NCBI GenBank assembly: GCA_031179165.1
Contig: JAPSIC010000016.1
Coordinates: 1 to 34,702 of the forward strand
Direction: 5' to 3'
Length of the DNA stretch: 34,702 bases
Origin: Brevibacterium sp.
Lineage (GTDB): Bacteria; Actinomycetota; Actinomycetes; Actinomycetales; Brevibacteriaceae
The translations under genes and the position numbers were made by a program. Below, piece by piece: positions 31,442 through 34,702 of this stretch (the stretch's first letter is position 1; each line of letters starts with the position of its first letter). The notes beneath the pieces are model-generated. The model did no database searches. It was not told the DNA's origin and saw nothing but the letters and a program-made list of their open reading frames with translations.

Positions 31442-31469
31442 TTGCCGCGGCGGTGGCCTGCGCTACTGT
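31442..31469 (+). promoter_or_regulatory. Candidate promoter of the DUF4235 gene
   Basis: TTGCCG (31442-31447), a 16-base spacer and TACTGT (31464-31469); transcription would start near 31476, giving a leader of about 50 bases with the GAGAGGA ribosome site. Confidence 0.5.
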
Positions 31470-31527
31470 GGGGAGGGACGCGCCCGGACCGGGCGCGGCG
31501 GACACCAGCAACAGAGAGGACACGAGC

Positions 31528-31842
31528 ATGGGAAAGCTCGCTTGGCAGGTCATCGGCGTCGGAGCGCCCATCGTCGCGGCATTCGCGGCCCGTAAGGTGC
31601 TCACCTTCGCATGGGAGAAGTCGACCAAACGCCCGGCCCCGGTCAATCCCGTCGACGACGAGATCTCGATGTCCGAGGCCCTGGCCTGGACGATCGTGTC
31701 CGGAGTCGGTGTGGCTGTCGCGCAGCTCGTCGTCCAGCGCATCGCCGCGACCACGGTGCGCAACAACTTCGGCGACGAGGCACTGCCGAAGAAGTACCGC
31801 AAGCAGATGGTCGAAGGCGTCGGCTGGAATGCCGGCAAATAG
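31528..31842 (+). CDS. DUF4235 family small membrane protein
   Basis: The 104-residue protein has two TM helices (about 5-26 and 48-70) separated by a hydrophilic segment EKSTKRPAPVNPVDDEISMSEAL. The WxVxGxGAPIVAAFAARKVLTFAWEKST start and the LAWTIVSGVGVAVAQLVVQRIAA second helix are typical of DUF4235, an actinobacterial family of unknown function. ATG 31528 is supported by GAGAGGA 7 nt upstream. Confidence 0.82.
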   Translation: MGKLAWQVIGVGAPIVAAFAARKVLTFAWEKSTKRPAPVNPVDDEISMSEALAWTIVSGVGVAVAQLVVQRIAATTVRNNFGDEALPKKYRKQMVEGVGWNAGK

Positions 31843-31850
31843 ACATAACT

Positions 31851-31873
31851 CCCTGACCTAATTCGGGTCGGGG
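31851..31873 (+). terminator. Small hairpin after DUF4235
   Basis: CCCTGACC (31851-31858) pairs with GGTCGGGG (31866-31873) with one T-G wobble and a 7-base loop, 8 bases beyond the stop. Confidence 0.45.
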
Positions 31874-31913
31874 GCCCGCCGCGTTCGGCCGAGCGCCGGA
31901 ATGCCGGGAAATT

Positions 31914-31931
31914 TGAGCGAACGTTCAGTCA
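31914..31931. promoter_or_regulatory. 18-bp palindrome, candidate TetR-type operator of etfD
   Basis: TGAGCGAACGTTCAGTCA has a perfect GAACGTTC centre and TGA/TCA ends (14 of 18 bases symmetric). It lies 29 bases before TAAACT (31960-31965), a candidate -10 of etfD, so the -35 zone is close. Size and form fit TetR-family repressors, many of which control fatty-acid oxidation genes in actinobacteria (inference). Confidence 0.5.
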
Positions 31932-32036
31932 TGACATGTGATCAGGATCGCGCCGAGGGTAAACTGACCGCATTCTGTGAACCCGACGCAGCCCATTCCC
32001 GGTGAGGCGTCACCCACGATCCTGACGGAGGAAAAC

Positions 32037-34400
32037 ATGTTTGCCCTGCAGCTCTTCGCTGTGGTGATCGGACTGGCGGCAACAGCCGTCGGCTGGACAT
32101 TCTTCATCAATCGGATCATTCGCTTCGTCCGCTACTTCAAGCTGGGTGCTCCGACCATCGACGGTGAACGCACCGACGAACCCTGGACCCGGACGGTGAC
32201 CCTCCTCCGCGAGTTCCTCGGCCACACTCGGATGGCCCGGCTGCCGATCGTCGCGATCGCGCACTGGGTGACGATGGTGTCCTTCGGCGTCCTGGTGCTC
32301 ACCTTGGCCCAGGCCACCATGCAGCTGTTCAACCCCTACGCGACGCTGCCGCTCATCGGGCACTTCTTCCTCTACGAGTGGGTGACCGAGTTCTTCGCCT
32401 TCTTCGGCCTGCTCGGCATCATCTACCTGATCGTCGTCCGCCAGCTCAACAAGCCCAAGCAGAAGGGCCGGTACTCGCGGTTCTACGGCTCGACGTTCTG
32501 GGAGGCGTACTACGTCGAGTTCACCATCCTCGGCGTGGCCGCGTGCATCGCCCTGCTGCGCGGGGCGGAGTACGTCCTGCAGATGCGCACGGGAGAGCTG
32601 ACCAACGGGATCCTCCACTTCCCCTTCTTCTTCTGGATCGGCGAACTGCTCTCCGGCGCCTCGACCGGGTTCCTCGAAGCCTTCATCATCGTCGTCGCGC
32701 TCATCAAGCTGCTCATCTCCTACGCGTGGATGGTCACCGTGGGCATCACCCCGACGATGGGGGTGGCCTGGCACCGCTTCCTCGCGTTCTTCAACATCTG
32801 GTTCAAGCGCTATGCCGACGGCAAGACCAGCCTCGGGCCGCTCCAGCCCATGACCTCGAAGGGCGAGCCGATCGACTTCGAGAACATGGAGGACATGGAC
32901 GAGGACGCCTCGATGGGCGCCGGCAAGGTCGAGGACTTCACCTGGAAGGGCCTGCTCGACTTCAGCACCTGCACCGAGTGCGGTCGCTGCCAGAGCCAGT
33001 GCCCGGCCTGGAACACCGAGAAGCCGCTCAGCCCCAAGCTGATGATCATGAATCTGCGCAACCACGCCAACGCGAAGGCACCGTGGATCCAGGCCGCCCA
33101 GCAGGCCCAGGCCGAGGCCTCGCCGCCTGCCGAGCCGGGCCCCGACGCGGACAAGAAGGAGAAGAAGGCCTACGCCAAGGCCCTCGACGAGTACAACTCG
33201 ATCTCCGATCCGCACCAGAACCTCGATCTTCTCGGCACCCTCTCCGAGGCGGCCCAGACCGAGGCCGTGCGCCCGCTCGTCGGAGCGCAGGACGTCGAGG
33301 AGCTGACCGAACTGGGTGTCATCGATCCCGACGCCCTGTGGGCGTGCACGACCTGCGGCGCCTGCGTCGAACAGTGCCCCGTCGACATCGAGCACGTCGA
33401 TCACTTCGTCGACATGCGCCGCTACCAGGTGCTCATCGAATCGGCCTTCCCGAGCGAGCTCTCCGGGCTGTTCAAGAACCTCGAGAACAAGCAGAACCCG
33501 TGGGGAATGTCGCAGCGCAAGCGGATGGAATGGGCGAAGAACCTCGACTTCGAGGTCAAGCAGGTCGGTGCCGACATCGAGGATCTGGGCGAGACCGAGT
33601 ACCTGTTCTGGGTCGGCTGTGCCGGGGCCTTCGAAGACCGCGCCGTGAAGACGACTCAGGCCGTGGCCGAGCTCCTCCACATCGCGGAGGTCGATTTCGC
33701 CGTCCTCGGCGACGGAGAGTCATGCACCGGTGACCCGGCTCGCCGCGCCGGCAACGAGTTCCTGTTCCAGATGCTGGCCCAGGCCAACGTCGAGGTGCTC
33801 AACGAGATGAAGGCGCGCAAGATCGTCGTCACCTGCGCGCACTGCTTCAACACGATCGCCAATGAGTACCCGCAGCTGGGCGGGAACTTCGAGGTCGTCC
33901 ACCACACCCAGCTGCTCAACCGACTGGTGCGGGACAAGCGCCTGACTCCGGTCGCGCCGGCGGCCGGCGAGGAGGTCGCCACCCCTGTCACCTACCACGA
34001 CCCCTGCTACCTCGGGCGTCACAACGGGATCTACACTCCCCCGCGCGAACTCATCGGCTCCCTGCCGGGCGTCGAGTACCGGGAGATGGAACGCTCCAAG
34101 GAATGGTCGTTCTGCTGCGGCGCCGGCGGTGCGCGCATGTGGATGGAGGAGACCATCGGCTCGCGCATCAACATCAACCGGACCAAGGAGGCCGTCGCCA
34201 CCGGCGCGGAGCAGATCGCGATCGGCTGCCCGTTCTGTCGCGTCATGCTCTCCGACGGGCTGACCTCCGAGCAGGCCGAGGGCAACGCCTCCGACGGCAT
34301 CGAGGTCCTCGACGTGTCGCAGATGCTCCTCGCCGGTGTCCGTCGCGGACAGGGCGGGGCGGGGCCGGCCGAGCAGGAACCGGTCGACTCGACGAACTGA
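32037..34400 (+). CDS. etfD: Membrane iron-sulfur oxidoreductase, EtfD-type (ETF:menaquinone reductase)
   Basis: The 787-residue protein has six or so TM helices in the first 245 residues, similar to a nitrate-reductase gamma-type quinone/heme module with His in the helices. Two 4Fe-4S motifs follow (C312, C315, C318, C322 and C437, C440, C443, C447), separated by a charged insert (about 350-392). Two CCG domains come last (C563, C600, C603; C657, C693-C694, C731, C734), as in heterodisulfide reductase subunit B. This is the layout of M. tuberculosis Rv0338c/EtfD, which passes electrons from acyl-CoA dehydrogenases via ETF to menaquinone. ATG 32037 has GGAGG ahead; a longer frame upstream is rejected. 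Confidence 0.85.
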   Translation: MFALQLFAVVIGLAATAVGWTFFINRIIRFVRYFKLGAPTIDGERTDEPWTRTVTLLREFLGHTRMARLPIVAIAHWVTMVSFGVLVLTLAQATMQLFNPYATLPLIGHFFLYEWVTEFFAFFGLLGIIYLIVVRQLNKPKQKGRYSRFYGSTFWEAYYVEFTILGVAACIALLRGAEYVLQMRTGELTNGILHFPFFFWIGELLSGASTGFLEAFIIVVALIKLLISYAWMVTVGITPTMGVAWHRFLAFFNIWFKRYADGKTSLGPLQPMTSKGEPIDFENMEDMDEDASMGAGKVEDFTWKGLLDFSTCTECGRCQSQCPAWNTEKPLSPKLMIMNLRNHANAKAPWIQAAQQAQAEASPPAEPGPDADKKEKKAYAKALDEYNSISDPHQNLDLLGTLSEAAQTEAVRPLVGAQDVEELTELGVIDPDALWACTTCGACVEQCPVDIEHVDHFVDMRRYQVLIESAFPSELSGLFKNLENKQNPWGMSQRKRMEWAKNLDFEVKQVGADIEDLGETEYLFWVGCAGAFEDRAVKTTQAVAELLHIAEVDFAVLGDGESCTGDPARRAGNEFLFQMLAQANVEVLNEMKARKIVVTCAHCFNTIANEYPQLGGNFEVVHHTQLLNRLVRDKRLTPVAPAAGEEVATPVTYHDPCYLGRHNGIYTPPRELIGSLPGVEYREMERSKEWSFCCGAGGARMWMEETIGSRININRTKEAVATGAEQIAIGCPFCRVMLSDGLTSEQAEGNASDGIEVLDVSQMLLAGVRRGQGGAGPAEQEPVDSTN

Positions 34401-34404
34401 GCCC

Positions 34405-34460
34405 GGCATGAATGGACGCGGCCACCACGATCGATCGAGGTGGCCGCGTCCATTCATGCC
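34405..34460. terminator. Perfect 22-bp hairpin between convergent etfD and aroD
   Basis: The arm at 34405-34426 (GGCATGAATGGACGCG...) pairs without mismatch with 34439-34460 around a 12-base loop that itself contains TCGATCGA. It begins 5 bases after the etfD stop. Its symmetry lets it serve both strands; no T-run follows. Confidence 0.85.
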
Positions 34461-34461
34461 C

Positions 34462-34523
34462 CTTCAGTCATCCAGGCCGCCTCAGTCATCCAGGCCGCCT
34501 CAGCCATCCGGGCCGCCTCAGCC
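34462..34523. repeat. 18-bp tandem repeat running into the aroD stop codon
   Basis: Three full copies (34462-34479, 34480-34497, 34498-34515) of a unit like CCTCAGTCATCCAGGCCG and a partial fourth (34516-34523). Read on the minus strand in the aroD frame, every unit contains a TGA, so the gene ends with four in-frame stops. Confidence 0.85.
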
Positions 34524-34702
34524 GTAGAGACTGTCGAGGATGCTCGCCAGCTCCCTGGCGTCGATCTGGCCGGGCGCCGAGGCCAGCCCGAACTGGGCGA
34601 AGGTGGCACAGCCGCCGAAGTCGGCACCGAGGATCCGGCTCGCACGGCCGAGCTCCCCCATCGAGATTCCGAGCACGGGGCACGCCAGCCGAGCATCCGC
34701 CT
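34518..34702 (-). CDS. aroD: Type I 3-dehydroquinate dehydratase, C-terminal 61 codons (cut by window edge)
   Basis: The visible 61 codons end with CPVLGISMGELGRASRILG, then ADFGGCATFAQFGLASAPGQ and a short DARELASILDSLYG tail. This is the C-terminus of class I dehydroquinate dehydratase: the SMG-x-LGR-xSR segment with its substrate-binding Arg, the FG-x-x-TF strand and the SAPGQ loop. The enzyme makes 3-dehydroshikimate in the shikimate pathway through a Schiff-base lysine that lies outside the window. The 5' part continues beyond position 34702. It is convergent with etfD. Confidence 0.85.
   Translation of the reverse strand, partial: ADARLACPVLGISMGELGRASRILGADFGGCATFAQFGLASAPGQIDARELASILDSLYG

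Noticed and set aside
34454-34696. Two minus-strand open frames at the right edge
   Set aside because: They are out of frame with the clear aroD C-terminus and are Arg/Ser-rich shadows.

Overview
This 34.7 kb window is chromosomal DNA of a very high-GC actinobacterium. The signs are strong G/C third-position bias, GTG and TTG starts, leaderless genes, an EtfD-type membrane iron-sulfur reductase, a sortase-anchored (LPRTG) surface protein and families common in Micrococcales (DUF4235, DUF3817, GCS2 ligase). A Brevibacterium-like organism is plausible but cannot be proven from the sequence. I see no tRNA, rRNA, CRISPR array, phage or insertion sequence. The region is mostly ordinary core and accessory chromosome, with two decayed gene remnants.

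Layout. 1-3.6 kb: end of a LacI-type regulator, a membrane protein with an acidic tail, and divergent prpE (propionyl-CoA synthetase). 3.6-6.4 kb: small membrane protein, SRPBCC protein, LssY_C membrane protein. 6.4-9.4 kb: a MerR-type regulator fused to HEAT repeats, a second HEAT-repeat protein and a divergent free-standing GyrI-like ligand-binding protein, around a MerR-style operator with a 19-bp promoter spacer. 9.4-12.6 kb: an anchored lysozyme-like protein, then a MocR regulator and a DMT exporter whose divergent start codons overlap. 12.6-15.2 kb: a SmtB-type ArsR metal sensor with an intact alpha-5 zinc site, then a second DMT exporter coupled to an aminotransferase. 15.2-19.8 kb: AhpD-like protein, cupin + MBL-fold operon, GCS2 ligase, M20 peptidase. 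19.9-23.6 kb: FkbM methyltransferase, OSBS/NSAR enolase-superfamily enzyme, the C-terminal remnant of a tartrate/isopropylmalate-type dehydrogenase, and a CDF metal exporter behind an AT-rich inverted repeat. 23.7-28.3 kb: flotillin, DUF3817, and a sortase-anchored M28 aminopeptidase. 28.3-34.7 kb: a regulatory gap with GTNAC-type direct repeats, a ferritin-like/VIT1 metal transporter, an MFS remnant, a class IV PLP enzyme, small membrane proteins, etfD behind a TetR-like palindrome, a large hairpin, and the 3' end of aroD (type I dehydroquinate dehydratase) running off the right edge.

Themes. (1) Metal handling recurs: the ArsR/SmtB sensor, the CDF exporter with a candidate operator, and the ferritin-VIT transporter. 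(2) Propionyl-CoA activation (prpE) and fatty-acid electron transfer (etfD) fit an aerobic fatty-acid-using actinobacterium. (3) Many genes have a -10-like hexamer 6-7 nt before the start codon, suggesting leaderless mRNAs. (4) Several genes are followed by short direct repeats that reiterate the stop-codon region. The most system-like locus is the split MerR-HEAT / HEAT / GyrI-like cluster at 6.4-9.2 kb.
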